NCBI RefSeq assembly: GCF_004564135.1
Contig: NZ_CP038255.1
Span: 2,715,501-2,779,500, forward strand
Reading direction: 5' to 3'
DNA: 64,000 bases
Source: Terasakiella sp. SH-1
Lineage (GTDB): Bacteria > Pseudomonadota > Alphaproteobacteria > Rhodospirillales > Terasakiellaceae
A model generated the notes under the pieces. It did not search any database. It was not told where the DNA came from and was given only the letters and a program-made list of their open reading frames with translations. Position numbers and translations under genes: made by a program. The first letter of the stretch is position 1. The number at the start of each line of letters is the position of its first letter. Shown one piece after another: positions 8,918 through 19,840 of this stretch.

Positions 8918-10129
8918 ATGAGCAAGAACGAATATACATATCACTGGGCAAAAGACCGCAACCAGGTCTTTTTGCTATCGGCAACCCAGGCCCTGATCAT
9001 GAGTGCCAATGGGCTGATCATGACCATGACGGCCTTAACAGGCACCTATCTCGCCCCGGAACCCGCCATGGGCACCTTACCACTGGCCATTCAGTTTTTA
9101 GGGATGATGGCAGCGACAATTCCCGCCTCTTTACTGATGGGCAAGATCGGGCGCAAAGCCGGCTTCACCATTGGGCTCGTGATCGGTATTCTTTCCTCAG
9201 CCCTGACCACTTATGCCATTTTCCAAGGTAACTTCTGGCTGTTTGCAGTAGGCAGTTTTGGTTTAGGCATCATCAATGCCTTTGGGCAATATTTACGTTT
9301 TGCCGCAACCGAATTGGTTGAACCCCAACACCGTCCACAAGCCATTTCCTATGTCATGGCGGGCGGTATTATTGCCGCTTTTCTTGGCCCTTGGCTGGCA
9401 ACCCAAACCAAAGACTATTTTGAACCCGTGCTTTTTGCCGGTGGTTTTGCCACCCTGTCCCTGCTCTATATCGCAGCGATTGCTGTGGTTTTGGTTGTTC
9501 GTTTCAGAAAAGACATTCCCCATGAAGACCAGCATGGTCCAGCACGCCCGTTAAAAGAGATTGCCAAGCAACCAACCTTTATCACCGCTGTCTTATCTGG
9601 TGCGATCGGCTATGGTGTCATGAGTTTTGTGATGACAGCCACCCCACTGGCGATTGTGGGATGCGGATTTGAATTCAAGGATGCTGCCTTTGTCATTCAG
9701 TGGCATGTGGTGGGCATGTATCTACCAAGTTTCTTTACCGGAAAATTGATTAAGCGATTCGGCGTTTTACCGATTATCCTGATCGGCACCTTGCTCAATA
9801 TCCTGTGTATGGCCTTTGCCCTGAATGGGATTGAATTGATGAATTTCTGGCTGGCCCTTGTCGCCTTGGGTGTAGGGTGGAATTTTATGTTCATCGGTGG
9901 CTCCAGCCTTCTGACCCAATGCTACCGGGAAACAGAGCGTTCAAAAATTCAAGCTGTGAATGATTTCACTGTTTTTGGCACCGTTGCACTGGGCAGTTTT
10001 TCCAGTGGTGCCATTCAAAATGCGCTGGGCTGGGAATGGGTGAATATGGTCATCGGTGCCCCCCTTATCATCGCCTTAGGGGTAATTATCTGGATGCATT
10101 TCATACAAAAGGACCAAAAAACAGTTTAA
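8918..10129 (+). CDS. Major facilitator superfamily transporter
   Basis: 403 residues with about 12 hydrophobic segments. The MFS motif A region is visible after the second segment as GKIGRKAGFTIG. Mid-protein segments FGLGIINAFGQYLRFAATEL and the C-terminal half GVGWNFMFIGG are typical of bacterial MFS drug/metabolite exporters of unknown substrate. It is divergent from proA with a 77-nt gap and no clear Shine-Dalgarno. It interrupts the pro gene pair, so may be an insertion relative to relatives. Substrate cannot be told from sequence. Confidence 0.85.
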   Translation: MSKNEYTYHWAKDRNQVFLLSATQALIMSANGLIMTMTALTGTYLAPEPAMGTLPLAIQFLGMMAATIPASLLMGKIGRKAGFTIGLVIGILSSALTTYAIFQGNFWLFAVGSFGLGIINAFGQYLRFAATELVEPQHRPQAISYVMAGGIIAAFLGPWLATQTKDYFEPVLFAGGFATLSLLYIAAIAVVLVVRFRKDIPHEDQHGPARPLKEIAKQPTFITAVLSGAIGYGVMSFVMTATPLAIVGCGFEFKDAAFVIQWHVVGMYLPSFFTGKLIKRFGVLPIILIGTLLNILCMAFALNGIELMNFWLALVALGVGWNFMFIGGSSLLTQCYRETERSKIQAVNDFTVFGTVALGSFSSGAIQNALGWEWVNMVIGAPLIIALGVIIWMHFIQKDQKTV

Positions 10130-10183
10130 ATGCGCCCCAAAGTCTATACATGTTAAAGACAGGTTTCTGTGGAGGCACATATC

Positions 10184-10915
10184 ATGAAGCAATCAACCCT
10201 CACCCTCTTTATTGCGATCTTGGCCTTTTCCCCTTTTGTAGGGAAAGCGTTATATGGGGCAGAAAATGAACCGGAAATTTCTTATTGCGAGTTCCATATC
10301 ACCCATCAATTCGCTGTTGAAGTTGTCAAAGAAGCCTACCAGCGCATTGGCCTGAAACCTTCTTTTACAGCCCGCCCCTGTCGTCGTTCTATCATTGAAG
10401 CCAATGCCGGAACCTACAGTGGTGAGGTCGCTCGCATTCAAGGAACCAACAAAAAATACGAGAACCTGATTGCGCTGGATTATCCCGCCATTGATATTCA
10501 AGGGATTGTCATTACAAAAAACATCAAACGCAACATTCAAACATGGGATGACTTAAAGGGGCTGGAAATTTCAATTGTACGAGGTGAACTTTATGCTGAA
10601 AAAGGCACGGCGGCCTATCAGGTTCATGTGGCCAATTCCTATGACCAGCTTTTAAAGCTTGTGTTAAATGAGCGCGTGGATGTGGGCATTGTGATTAGGC
10701 GTGATTGGGAGTTGGCTATGCAATCTCCCTTTTTTAAAGGCGCCTCGATCCATATGATTGGTCAGCCACTCTTTAAAGCCCAGCTGTATCACCATCTTCA
10801 TAAAGACTATACCCATGTCCGGGCATCCTTAAATCACACCTTCAAGGAAATGATTGCAACAGGTGCCCTTGAAAAAATCCACCAACGCACGATGGACAGC
10901 CTCACCAGAAAATAA
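10184..10915 (+). CDS. Periplasmic solute-binding protein family 3-like
   Basis: 243 residues. Signal peptide 1-25 (TLFIAILAFSPFVGKALYG). The mature part resembles bacterial extracellular solute-binding proteins of family 3: WDDLKGLEISIVRGELYAEKG followed by a segment with LLKLVLNERVDVGIVIRRD, the usual second-lobe pattern. There is no permease or ATPase next to it, so it may be an orphan binding protein or a periplasmic sensor. ATG 10184 is chosen because GGAGG lies at 10171-10175, 8 nt upstream; an in-frame GTG at 10169 would overlap that site. Confidence 0.8.
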   Translation: MKQSTLTLFIAILAFSPFVGKALYGAENEPEISYCEFHITHQFAVEVVKEAYQRIGLKPSFTARPCRRSIIEANAGTYSGEVARIQGTNKKYENLIALDYPAIDIQGIVITKNIKRNIQTWDDLKGLEISIVRGELYAEKGTAAYQVHVANSYDQLLKLVLNERVDVGIVIRRDWELAMQSPFFKGASIHMIGQPLFKAQLYHHLHKDYTHVRASLNHTFKEMIATGALEKIHQRTMDSLTRK

Positions 10916-10918
10916 AAA

Positions 10919-11842
10919 TCACCCCCGTTTGGGCGGATGGCGGATTTCTTCTTTATCCCATGTATGAAGGGTTTCCTTGATCCAGGGGGCTGTCTGGGAC
11001 CAAATGGGGAGTTGCGCCATGAGATAAAGATAAAAATCTTTCGACAAAACCCCCTTGCCCTGTTCACGCTTTGCCCATTTCCATGCGCGGCCCGCACATC
11101 GCTTAAAGGCAAGACGCTGCAAGTCCACTGACACATCCGGATGATCGCGCAAGAAATGATACATATTGGCACTCATGGTATAGACCATAGTGGGGTGCGC
11201 CCCCATCATGCGACCATCCACATCGCGTGGCCCAATCACGGCCAATAGATCTGTTGAGGCCATTTTGCCCCGTGCAGCCACACGCAGGGGAATGGAAACA
11301 TCCTGAACAAAGACTTCCGGGTCCGCCCCGCCCATTTCCTTAAAGGTTGAGGTGCGCACCATAGTGGATGTTGAGCCCGCCATACCGCGTTTAATAAACT
11401 CACGCAACGGATCAGTAATGATCGTGACATGACCGCTGTCATCATCCTGTTTTAACGCGTCCGCTTCTACATCATCACTCAACACCCATTTGGCAGAAAG
11501 ATGATCCAGCTCATGTTCACGCATCATCTCCAGCATACGGCGGCTGGCATAATGGGTCAGTACATCATCGGCATCGACGATTTTAATGAACTCCCCTTGG
11601 GCCGCAAAACCACCTGTGTTGGTTGCGACACTAATGCCGCCATTTTCCTGCTGGATAATACGTACATTCTCCCAGCCTTTGGTGCGTTCGCGGATCAAAT
11701 CGACGGAATTATCTGTAGACCCATCATCGACGAAAATATATTCGCGTGAAAAATCCCCGCTTTGGCGCTCCAGCCCATTCAGCATCGGCTCCATATAAGC
11801 CGCTTTGTTATAAACGGTAATGACGTAGGAGATATCAATCAT
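10919..11842 (-). CDS. Family 2 glycosyltransferase
   Basis: 307 residues, GT-A fold. N-terminal strand ISYVITVYNKAAYM, the nucleotide-binding VDDGSTDNS, and the metal-binding DADD at about residue 90 are all present. No membrane helix, so a soluble or peripheral enzyme. The ATG overlaps the proB stop as ATGA, meaning the gene is translationally coupled to proline biosynthesis, an odd partnership. The 3' end meets the solute-binding protein gene tail to tail with 3 nt between. Acceptor and sugar are unknown. Confidence 0.88.
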   Translation of the reverse strand: MIDISYVITVYNKAAYMEPMLNGLERQSGDFSREYIFVDDGSTDNSVDLIRERTKGWENVRIIQQENGGISVATNTGGFAAQGEFIKIVDADDVLTHYASRRMLEMMREHELDHLSAKWVLSDDVEADALKQDDDSGHVTIITDPLREFIKRGMAGSTSTMVRTSTFKEMGGADPEVFVQDVSIPLRVAARGKMASTDLLAVIGPRDVDGRMMGAHPTMVYTMSANMYHFLRDHPDVSVDLQRLAFKRCAGRAWKWAKREQGKGVLSKDFYLYLMAQLPIWSQTAPWIKETLHTWDKEEIRHPPKRG

Positions 11843-12978
11843 AGCTCTACCACCAGATGGTCACGATGGATCATTTCATCTCGGCCCATATAGCCGAGTT
11901 TCTCTTTAATTTCACTGGATTTAAGGCCAACGATTTTGCGGGCATCTTCTGACCCATAAGCAATCAGGCCACGGCCAATTTCTTCGCCTTCTGGTCCTTT
12001 TACTATGACCGCTTCCCCGCGCATAAAGTCACCAATGACCTCTTTGACGCCAATGGGTAGAAGACTGCTTTTTTCAGTCTTAAGTGCTGTGATGGCACCG
12101 GCATCGACAATCACTTCCCCCATCGGTTTCAAGCTACCGGAAATCCATTGCTTGCGCGCTTTTTTCGGCGTTGCATCGGGCAGGAACCACGTACATTTCG
12201 CCCCATCTTCCAAAGCTTTCAAGGGGTGTAAAGGGTTCCCCTTTGTGATGACCATCCGACATCCGGCATTTAAGGCAATCTTGGCAGCCGCAATCTTGGT
12301 CATCATCCCGCCTGAGCCAAAATCACTGGCCGACCCGCCCGCCATTGCTTCAATGGACGGAGAAATAAAAGCTTCCACCACATCAATAAATTCAGCATTT
12401 TTATCTTTTGAAGGATCAGCGGTATAAAGCCCATCAATATCTGAAAAAAGAACAAGCGTATCAGCACTGATCATCGCTGCAACCCGCGCAGCCAGCCGAT
12501 CATTATCGCCAAAACGGATTTCATCCGTTGCGATGGAATCATTTTCATTGATCAGCGGCACAGCCCCCACCTTAAGCAGAGTCTCAATAGTATTGCGTGC
12601 ATTGATGTAGCGACGGCGATTTTCACTGTCTTCCAGTGTTACCAGAATTTGCGCAACCGACATCTGGTGATGACCAAGCACTTCCTGATAGGCATGGGCC
12701 AGACGGATATTGCCGCAAGCCGCTGCGGCCTGTTTTTCATCAAGGCGCAAACTGCCTTTGGGCAAATCCAGATGGCGACGCCCCACCGCAATTGCCCCGG
12801 ACGTCACAATCACCACTTCCTGACCACGGGCTTTGGCTGTTGCGATATCTTTGGCTAAAGTTTCCAGCCATTTACGGTGGACGGTGCCGTGCTTTTCATC
12901 CACCAAAAGAGCAGAGCCAATTTTGATGACAATGCGCTTGGCATCCGTAACTTTTGTACTTTTAAAAAGATCGCCCAT
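11839..12978 (-). CDS. proB: Glutamate 5-kinase
   Basis: First step of proline synthesis, normally feedback inhibited by proline. 379 residues: amino-acid kinase domain (VIKIGSALLVDE near 18, INENDSIATDEIRFGDNDRL near 150) followed by a C-terminal PUA domain (about 280-375, GEVIVDAGAITALK...GEAVIVKGPEGEEIGRGLIAY). ATG 12978. Next downstream on this strand is the glycosyltransferase, overlapping by 4 nt. Confidence 0.95.
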   Translation of the reverse strand: MGDLFKSTKVTDAKRIVIKIGSALLVDEKHGTVHRKWLETLAKDIATAKARGQEVVIVTSGAIAVGRRHLDLPKGSLRLDEKQAAAACGNIRLAHAYQEVLGHHQMSVAQILVTLEDSENRRRYINARNTIETLLKVGAVPLINENDSIATDEIRFGDNDRLAARVAAMISADTLVLFSDIDGLYTADPSKDKNAEFIDVVEAFISPSIEAMAGGSASDFGSGGMMTKIAAAKIALNAGCRMVITKGNPLHPLKALEDGAKCTWFLPDATPKKARKQWISGSLKPMGEVIVDAGAITALKTEKSSLLPIGVKEVIGDFMRGEAVIVKGPEGEEIGRGLIAYGSEDARKIVGLKSSEIKEKLGYMGRDEMIHRDHLVVEL

Positions 12979-13030
12979 TGATCCTGCCTTGAAGTCTTCT
13001 TATGGTTTTATAGGGGATTTATTTTTTGAT

Positions 13031-13096
13031 GTCACCTCGCGAACGCGGGGAACTTTCAAATGAAGGAACGAGGTCCCCGCCTACGCGAGGACGACG
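13031..13096. repeat. Palindromic dispersed repeat, copy B
   Basis: Between proB and obgE. Inverted arms: CCTCGCGAACGCGGGG on the left and CCCCGCCTACGCGAGGACGA on the right. Shares arms with the copies at 7499, 14227 and 60338. It ends just before the obgE stop codon and could fold as a stem in the obgE transcript. Confidence 0.85.
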
Positions 13097-13097
13097 T

Positions 13098-14342
<1,245 letters not shown>

Positions 14343-14368
14343 CTAACGTCCAATAAGCTTAAAACAGC

Positions 14369-14626
14369 TTATTCAGCAGCTTCTACGTTCACGTAGGTGC
14401 GGCCTTTGGCTTTGGTGCGGAAGTTCACTTTACCTTCTGCTTTTGCAAACAGAGTGTGATCTTTACCGATACCTACGTTTTCGCCCGGGTAGAATTTGGT
14501 GCCACGTTGGCGAACCAGAATGTTACCAGCGAGAACGACTTCGCCACCGTATTTTTTAACGCCAAGGCGTTTGCTTTCTGAATCGCGACCGTTACGGGAC
14601 GAGCCACCAGCTTTCTTATGAGCCAT
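14369..14626 (-). CDS. rpmA: 50S ribosomal protein L27
   Basis: 85 residues; the family start [20 protein letters not shown] and [18 protein letters not shown] are present. No N-terminal extension of the kind cleaved in Firmicutes. It lies 25 nt after rplU, the conserved rplU-rpmA operon. Confidence 0.97.
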   Translation of the reverse strand: MAHKKAGGSSRNGRDSESKRLGVKKYGGEVVLAGNILVRQRGTKFYPGENVGIGKDHTLFAKAEGKVNFRTKAKGRTYVNVEAAE

Positions 14627-14651
14627 AACTTAATCTCCTAATTAAACGGCC

Positions 14652-14963
14652 TTAGCCTTTGATAGACTTGATGCGCAAAACAGTCTGCTCTTGGCGATGA
14701 CCTTTTGTGCGGCGATAGTTTTGACGACGCTTTTTCTTAAAGATAACCACTTTGTCACCTTTGCCTTGTTCCAGAACTTCTGCTGTGACAGAAGCACCTT
14801 TAACAAGCGGCGTACCAACTGTGGTTTTGCCTTCAGCGCCAACCAGAAGAACGTCTTCCAGTTTAATCTCAGAACCGGCTTCGCCAGCCAGCTTTTCAAC
14901 AACGATTACATCGTTTTCAGCGACAGTATATTGCTTGCCGCCAGTTTTCACGATTGCGAACAT
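14652..14963 (-). CDS. rplU: 50S ribosomal protein L21
   Basis: 103 residues. Family pattern [14 protein letters not shown] at the start and [15 protein letters not shown] near the end, the rRNA-contacting basic stretch. First gene of the rplU-rpmA-obgE-proB group; the promoter should lie in the AT-rich stretch 14964-15180, where no single box stands out to me. Confidence 0.97.
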   Translation of the reverse strand: MFAIVKTGGKQYTVAENDVIVVEKLAGEAGSEIKLEDVLLVGAEGKTTVGTPLVKGASVTAEVLEQGKGDKVVIFKKKRRQNYRRTKGHRQEQTVLRIKSIKG

Positions 14964-15253
14964 GGTTCACATATCCTCATATTTACGCGCCTTACGGTGT
15001 CTGCATCACACAGAACTTTAATTTTCAACCTCAAGCAGCATGCTGAAAAAATGAAGTAAAGAGAAAACTCTTACTCCAGAGTCGGCGCAATATACGGACT
15101 TTTGAACAAGAGTCAATCTTTTGCTGTCCGAGAGGTTTCGATACTATCCATTCGTATATACAACTTAATTTTATAATAAATTTAGTGTACAAATATTTTT
15201 TGTTTAATACACTGTCGAGTGAAATGAAAAAAAACACAAAGGTTTCCAAAACT

Positions 15254-15781
15254 ATGGCGAACTCGAATATTATCTTAACAGGGGAAGAACGAACGTTCGG
15301 TGAAAACGAAATCATCGTAAGTAAAACCGACCTGAAAGGCAAAATCACCTATGCCAACAAGGTTTTTCTGGAAGTTGCCGGCTACACTTTGCCCGAAGTA
15401 ATGGGCAAACCCCACAATATGATCCGTCACCCAGATATGCCACGCTGCGTTTTCAAGCTCTTATGGGACACCATGACCCAGAAAAAAGAGCTTTTTGCGT
15501 ATGTTATGAATCGGTGCAAAAACGGTGATCATTACTGGGTTTTGGCCCATGTGACCCCCAGCTTCGATGCAGATGGCAATGTAATTGGGTATCATTCCAA
15601 CCGTCGCGTCCCTAAACGTGCAACCTTGGATAACATCATCATCCCCCTTTATGCCCAGCTCTTGCAAATTGAGCAATCTCACCCAAGCAAAAAGGAAGGG
15701 ATGGAAGCTTCCACCCAATACCTCCTGAACGTTCTTAATGAAAAAGGTGTCGCCTACGATGAGTTCATTCTCTCAATATAG
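15254..15781 (+). CDS. Aer-type PAS domain protein (redox/oxygen sensor half)
   Basis: 175 residues, no membrane segment. The PAS domain closely follows the FAD-binding PAS of E. coli Aer: [33 protein letters not shown], then [19 protein letters not shown] carries the residues tied to FAD in Aer. About 45 extra residues follow. ATG 15254 has AAAGG upstream and begins just before the domain; the frame is open further up (GTG 15185, ATG 15224). The end overlaps the next gene, an MCP, by 23 nt, so the two probably act as sensor and transducer. Confidence 0.87.
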   Translation: MANSNIILTGEERTFGENEIIVSKTDLKGKITYANKVFLEVAGYTLPEVMGKPHNMIRHPDMPRCVFKLLWDTMTQKKELFAYVMNRCKNGDHYWVLAHVTPSFDADGNVIGYHSNRRVPKRATLDNIIIPLYAQLLQIEQSHPSKKEGMEASTQYLLNVLNEKGVAYDEFILSI

Positions 15782-17045
15782 AACTACATTTCTTTTAATC
15801 ATCGCATTTGGCGCTCTTATCGGGCTTTTTATTCAAACAGTTGTCACCAGTGGGTTTAGTTTTCTTCCGATCTTGTTGATTTCGCTAAGTGCTCTTTGCC
15901 TGTTTCTCCTGCAAGGACATACAGCGGGTGCCCCCAATTGTGGGGGAATGGAAGAAGTCACCCGTGTCTGTCGCGAAATTGAAAATGGCAATTTTGAAGC
16001 ACGTATTACCGCTGTGAGCGAAGGAAAAATGCAAAACCTGTTTGATGCCGTCAATGCCGCGATTGACCGCACTGATGCCTTTGTTCGCGAATCCGCCGCT
16101 GCCATGGAATATGTCGCTGAAAAGAAATATTTCCGCCCCATTCTAGAAGCAGGCATGACCGGTGCCTTTTTGAAAGCATCTCGCGATATCAACGGGTCTA
16201 TCGAGAACCTGTCCAACATGCAACATTCATCCATTGAGCTGCAACAGACTGTGAATAATGTGGTGGCAGAAGTTGTGACAAACTCTGGGGCGATCGTAAA
16301 AGAAGCCCAAGAAATGGGAGGCAAGATCGACAAAAGCTCTTCTGGCACAATTGAAGTGGCCGATTCTGCGATTCAGACATCTGAAAGCATCACACTTGTT
16401 GCCGCGGCGACCGAAGAATTGACCTCCTCTGTTTCTGAAATCTCACGACAGGTCACATACGCCAATGAAACCTCCCAAACAGCGATGAGTAATGTGGGAA
16501 GAATTCAAGAAGACATCACAACCCTTTCAGATGAAGCGCAGAATATTGGCGAAGTTATCCAGTTAATCTCAGACATTGCCGCCCAAACCAACCTGCTGGC
16601 ACTTAACGCAACAATTGAGGCATCACGCGCAGGCGAAGCTGGCAAAGGTTTTGCTGTGGTGGCGGCTGAAGTTAAAAGTCTCGCTGACCAAACCAGCAAA
16701 GCTACGGAAAAGATTTCTGAGCAAATCGGCAATATTCAAAATGCTACTCACGGGGTTGTTTCCAAATCTCGTGAAATTGAAACAACCATCACAGAAATCA
16801 ATGAGGTTTCTGCAATTATTGCAGCCGCTGTTGAAGAACAGGGGGCAGCAACAAGTGATATTGCGGCCAAAGTCAGCACGGTTGCAGATCAGTCCAACAT
16901 GGTCTCTGATCGTATTGGCGATATTGCACAGGCATCGGCCAGTTCTTATGCCGGGGCCATCAATGTGATCTGGGCTGCGTCAGATCAGATTAAGCCTGTG
17001 GAAGAACTTGATGAAGATTTAAAAACGTTCTTCAAGATGCTTTAA
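15759..17045 (+). CDS. Methyl-accepting chemotaxis protein
   Basis: 428 residues. A hydrophobic hairpin at about 9-52 ([31 protein letters not shown]) anchors it with almost no periplasmic part, so it senses inside the cell. The signalling domain contains [20 protein letters not shown] and the usual heptads; the methylation helices flank it. ATG 15759 starts within the end of the PAS gene. Together they look like Aer cut into two proteins. A strong terminator follows at 17068. Confidence 0.9.
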   Translation: MSSFSQYRTTFLLIIAFGALIGLFIQTVVTSGFSFLPILLISLSALCLFLLQGHTAGAPNCGGMEEVTRVCREIENGNFEARITAVSEGKMQNLFDAVNAAIDRTDAFVRESAAAMEYVAEKKYFRPILEAGMTGAFLKASRDINGSIENLSNMQHSSIELQQTVNNVVAEVVTNSGAIVKEAQEMGGKIDKSSSGTIEVADSAIQTSESITLVAAATEELTSSVSEISRQVTYANETSQTAMSNVGRIQEDITTLSDEAQNIGEVIQLISDIAAQTNLLALNATIEASRAGEAGKGFAVVAAEVKSLADQTSKATEKISEQIGNIQNATHGVVSKSREIETTITEINEVSAIIAAAVEEQGAATSDIAAKVSTVADQSNMVSDRIGDIAQASASSYAGAINVIWAASDQIKPVEELDEDLKTFFKML

Positions 17046-17067
17046 TCTTCACAGCGCATATATAAAG

Positions 17068-17099
17068 AAAAACCGTCAGCTAAAAAGCTGGCGGTTTTT
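17068..17099. terminator. Bidirectional rho-independent terminator
   Basis: Stem AAAAACCGTCAGCT / AGCTGGCGGTTTTT with an AAAA loop and one G-U/T-G style mismatch. A- and T-tracts on both sides serve the MCP gene (+) and the small membrane protein gene (-). Confidence 0.9.
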
Positions 17100-17107
17100 C
17101 TTTATGT

Positions 17108-17368
17108 TCAGTCAGGAACAAATCTGACAAGCAAATCATACCAAATCAAATAAGCCGCCAGTACAATCCATGTTATCTGGATAAGCCAGAATAAAACAGG
17201 GTTTTCGGATCGTTTCACGGTTTCCAGAAAATGGGTCACACCGCTTCGCAAATCCGGGATCACCCAAAGAAGGAACAACACACCCCAGAGCCAGTATAGG
17301 TTAAAGGCGGTCGCGATAAAGACAATTACCAAGCCCAATACAGCGCGCCATTTTGTTGCTTTCAGCAT
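17108..17368 (-). CDS. Small membrane protein, unknown
   Basis: 86 residues, about three hydrophobic segments (VLGLVIVFIATAFNLYW, WGVLFLLWVIPDL, VLFWLIQITWIVLAAYLIW). No recognised domain. It ends at the bidirectional terminator shared with the chemotaxis gene and lies divergent from the TetR gene, 126 nt away. Codon use is like the neighbours. Confidence 0.65.
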   Translation of the reverse strand: MLKATKWRAVLGLVIVFIATAFNLYWLWGVLFLLWVIPDLRSGVTHFLETVKRSENPVLFWLIQITWIVLAAYLIWYDLLVRFVPD

Positions 17369-17494
17369 CAGAGTTTTCCTTCTTTCAATTTCGTTCTTTC
17401 CTTCTCCTACGCTTTTCTTCTTGCACCGTCAATAAAAATGAGACATAAAAGTCTCATAAATAACTTGTGACTCCAGTTTTAAGGGAGGCGGTTA

Positions 17495-18058
17495 ATGCCT
17501 GTATCAAAGGCGGAACGCACCCGCTTACTTATTATACAAACGGCCATTCAGCTTTTATCCCAAAAGCCCCATGCCACGTTGAACGATATTGCCAAAGCTG
17601 CACAAATCGGGCGTGCGACCCTGCATCGTCATTTTAAAAACAGGGAAGACCTTATTTTATGCATCACGCTGGACGCCTTGCATCAAACAGAAAAAGCCTG
17701 CGCCCCTGTTATGGCAAATGCCGCCACAGCAAAAGATGCTTTATGGGAACTTTTTAAAGCCATGATTCCCATTGGGGATCACTATGGGTTTCTCGCCCAA
17801 GAATTTGATGTCATGGATCAGCCTGAAGTGGCGTCTCTTTATCAACAACAAATCATGGCTCTTCGTGACCTCATTGAAGGTTTAAAAAAAGAAGGTCATA
17901 TCGCTGCTGACATTCCAACAGCCTGGGCTGCTTCTCTGGTCGATACGCTTATCTATTCAACCTGGAGCGCCATACATAAAGGCGACCTTGCCCCCAATGA
18001 GGCCCCTTCATTGGCCCTGCGCACAATTTTGAACGGACTGGGAGAACACAAACAATGA
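17495..18058 (+). CDS. TetR/AcrR family transcriptional regulator
   Basis: 187 residues. N-terminal helix-turn-helix: TLNDIAKAAQIGRATLHRHF at residues 27-46, a standard TetR pattern. The C-terminal ligand domain is not assignable to a subfamily. GGGAGG lies 8-9 nt before ATG 17495. It overlaps the radical SAM gene by 4 nt (ATGA), so it is likely the regulator of that gene and of itself. Confidence 0.9.
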   Translation: MPVSKAERTRLLIIQTAIQLLSQKPHATLNDIAKAAQIGRATLHRHFKNREDLILCITLDALHQTEKACAPVMANAATAKDALWELFKAMIPIGDHYGFLAQEFDVMDQPEVASLYQQQIMALRDLIEGLKKEGHIAADIPTAWAASLVDTLIYSTWSAIHKGDLAPNEAPSLALRTILNGLGEHKQ

Positions 18059-19296
18059 AAATCCAACTGGTCAAAGTCTCCACCCCCGGTGATTTCAAGT
18101 CTTATAAAGCCTATGTCGGTAGACCACCGCAAAATATTTTTTCCATTGCTGCTGCAACTCCAACCCAGCATCAACTGGAATTGATTGATGAAACCGCCAA
18201 TCAAAAATTCAAACCCAAACGTACAACCGACCTTGTTGCCCTGTTTGCTGCAACACCCGATATTACCCGCACTTATGAGCTGGCAAACAAATTGCGCAAG
18301 AAAAATATCCCGATTGTGATCGGTGGCCTGCATGCAAGCTTTTTGCCCGATGAAGCTCTACAATATTGTGATGCCGTTCTGGTTGGTGAAGCCGAACAGA
18401 GCTGGAATCAATTGCTCAATGACTTTGAAGCAGGCCAGCTGGAAAATATCTATCGTGCCACAGGCGATATCGACATGAATGGTTTATCGCCCTATCCGCT
18501 GGATAACCTGCCTGTCTATGAACATAATGGCAGCTGGTCGGTACTGGCAGCACGGGGGTGTAAATTCAAATGTGAATATTGCACTGTTCATAAATTTTTC
18601 CCAAACTATCGCCATCGCCCTGTTGAACAGGTCATTGACGAGATCAGACAGAGCAAAGTGGACTATCTTGAAATTCACGCCGATAACCTGATCTCAGATC
18701 GCCAATATGCTCTGGAACTTTTCCATGCCTTAAAAGACCTGAATATTGCTTGGACAGGTGAAGCCACCCTGAACATCGCTGAATATGATGATATTCTGGA
18801 AGTTGCTGCCCAAAGCGGGCTTAATTATCTTGTCGTTGGCTTGGAGAGCTGTTCAAAAGCAGCCCTGAAAAATGCTGGTAAAGGTTTCATCAAACTGGAT
18901 AAGGCCAAGGAATATGTCCGCAAGCTTCATGACTATCACATTGCGGTGGATAGCTGCATGCTCTTTGGGTTTGATGAACATGACCCAACGATTTTTGAAG
19001 AAACCCTAAACTGGGTTGAAGAAATTGAGCTGGATGTTGTCCACCCCAATATCATGACCCCGTTTCCCGGCACCGACCTGTTTGCCCGCATGGAAAAAGA
19101 AGGGCGCATCTTAACCTATGACTGGTCAAAATATGATTGTTCCCATGCTGTCTTTCGCCCCAAGCAAATGAGCCCAGATGAACTGGAAGCCGGGGTACAA
19201 TGGTTTTACGACAAACACACCAGCTGGAAACGTACCCTTAAGCGCAAGGCCAATCATGTTAAAAACCTTGGCTGGGAAGGGGCCTCTTACTTATAA
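18055..19296 (+). CDS. B12-binding-domain radical SAM protein, unknown substrate
   Basis: 413 residues. The N-terminal ~130 residues have the Rossmann-like cobalamin-binding arrangement seen in B12-dependent radical SAM enzymes (PIVIGGLHASFLPDEAL followed by DAVLVGEAE). The radical SAM cluster ligands are Cys169, Cys173 and Cys176 (CKFKCEYC). Further motifs: GEATLNIAEY, LVVGLESCS and MTPFPGTDLF. Substrate class (methylation, or hopanoid-type chemistry) is not identifiable. Coupled to tetR by overlap; the 3' end overlaps greB on the other strand by 10 nt. Confidence 0.85.
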   Translation: MKIQLVKVSTPGDFKSYKAYVGRPPQNIFSIAAATPTQHQLELIDETANQKFKPKRTTDLVALFAATPDITRTYELANKLRKKNIPIVIGGLHASFLPDEALQYCDAVLVGEAEQSWNQLLNDFEAGQLENIYRATGDIDMNGLSPYPLDNLPVYEHNGSWSVLAARGCKFKCEYCTVHKFFPNYRHRPVEQVIDEIRQSKVDYLEIHADNLISDRQYALELFHALKDLNIAWTGEATLNIAEYDDILEVAAQSGLNYLVVGLESCSKAALKNAGKGFIKLDKAKEYVRKLHDYHIAVDSCMLFGFDEHDPTIFEETLNWVEEIELDVVHPNIMTPFPGTDLFARMEKEGRILTYDWSKYDCSHAVFRPKQMSPDELEAGVQWFYDKHTSWKRTLKRKANHVKNLGWEGASYL

Positions 19297-19763
19297 GAGA
19301 TTTCCAGTACTTCAAGTTCCTCTTCACCCTTGGGGGTCCTGACAGTAACAAGGTCCCCCACACGCGCTTTATTCAAGGCGCGGGCAACAGGGGAAACCCA
19401 GCTGATCAGCCCTTGGGTGGAATCCACCTCGTCTTCTCCGACAATGCGCACGCAAACTTTCTCTTCGCGTTCATTTTCATAGACCACAGTGGCCCCAAAA
19501 AATATCTGATCCCGATTGGTTTGTTCTTCCGGCTTCACCACGACCGCTGCCTCAATACGTTTGGTCAAAAAACGCACCCGGCGATCAATTTCGCGCAGGC
19601 GCTTCTTACCATACTGGTAATCCGCATTTTCTGAACGATCACCATTACCCGCCGCCCAGGACACAACTTTGACGACCCTGGGCCGTTCCACAGACCAAAG
19701 TTCGTGTTTTTCGTCTTTTAAAACCTGCAAGCCTGCCGGGGTGATATAGTTGGGGCGATCCAT
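19287..19763 (-). CDS. greB: Transcription elongation factor GreB
   Basis: 158 residues. N-terminal coiled coil with GNGDRSENADYQYGKKRLREID, the GreB signature with acidic tip residues that enter the RNA polymerase secondary channel, then the FKBP-like C-terminal domain (TQGLISWVSPVARALNKARVGD). It rescues backtracked polymerase by stimulating transcript cleavage. It is convergent with the radical SAM gene, and divergent from the DUF1190 gene. Confidence 0.95.
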   Translation of the reverse strand: MDRPNYITPAGLQVLKDEKHELWSVERPRVVKVVSWAAGNGDRSENADYQYGKKRLREIDRRVRFLTKRIEAAVVVKPEEQTNRDQIFFGATVVYENEREEKVCVRIVGEDEVDSTQGLISWVSPVARALNKARVGDLVTVRTPKGEEELEVLEISYK

Positions 19764-19840
19764 CTTTGGTCAAAACTTTCACTTGTCTGAAATCACATTC
19801 TGATTACATTGTTTTGCAGACAGTTCAAAAGGTAATCAAG

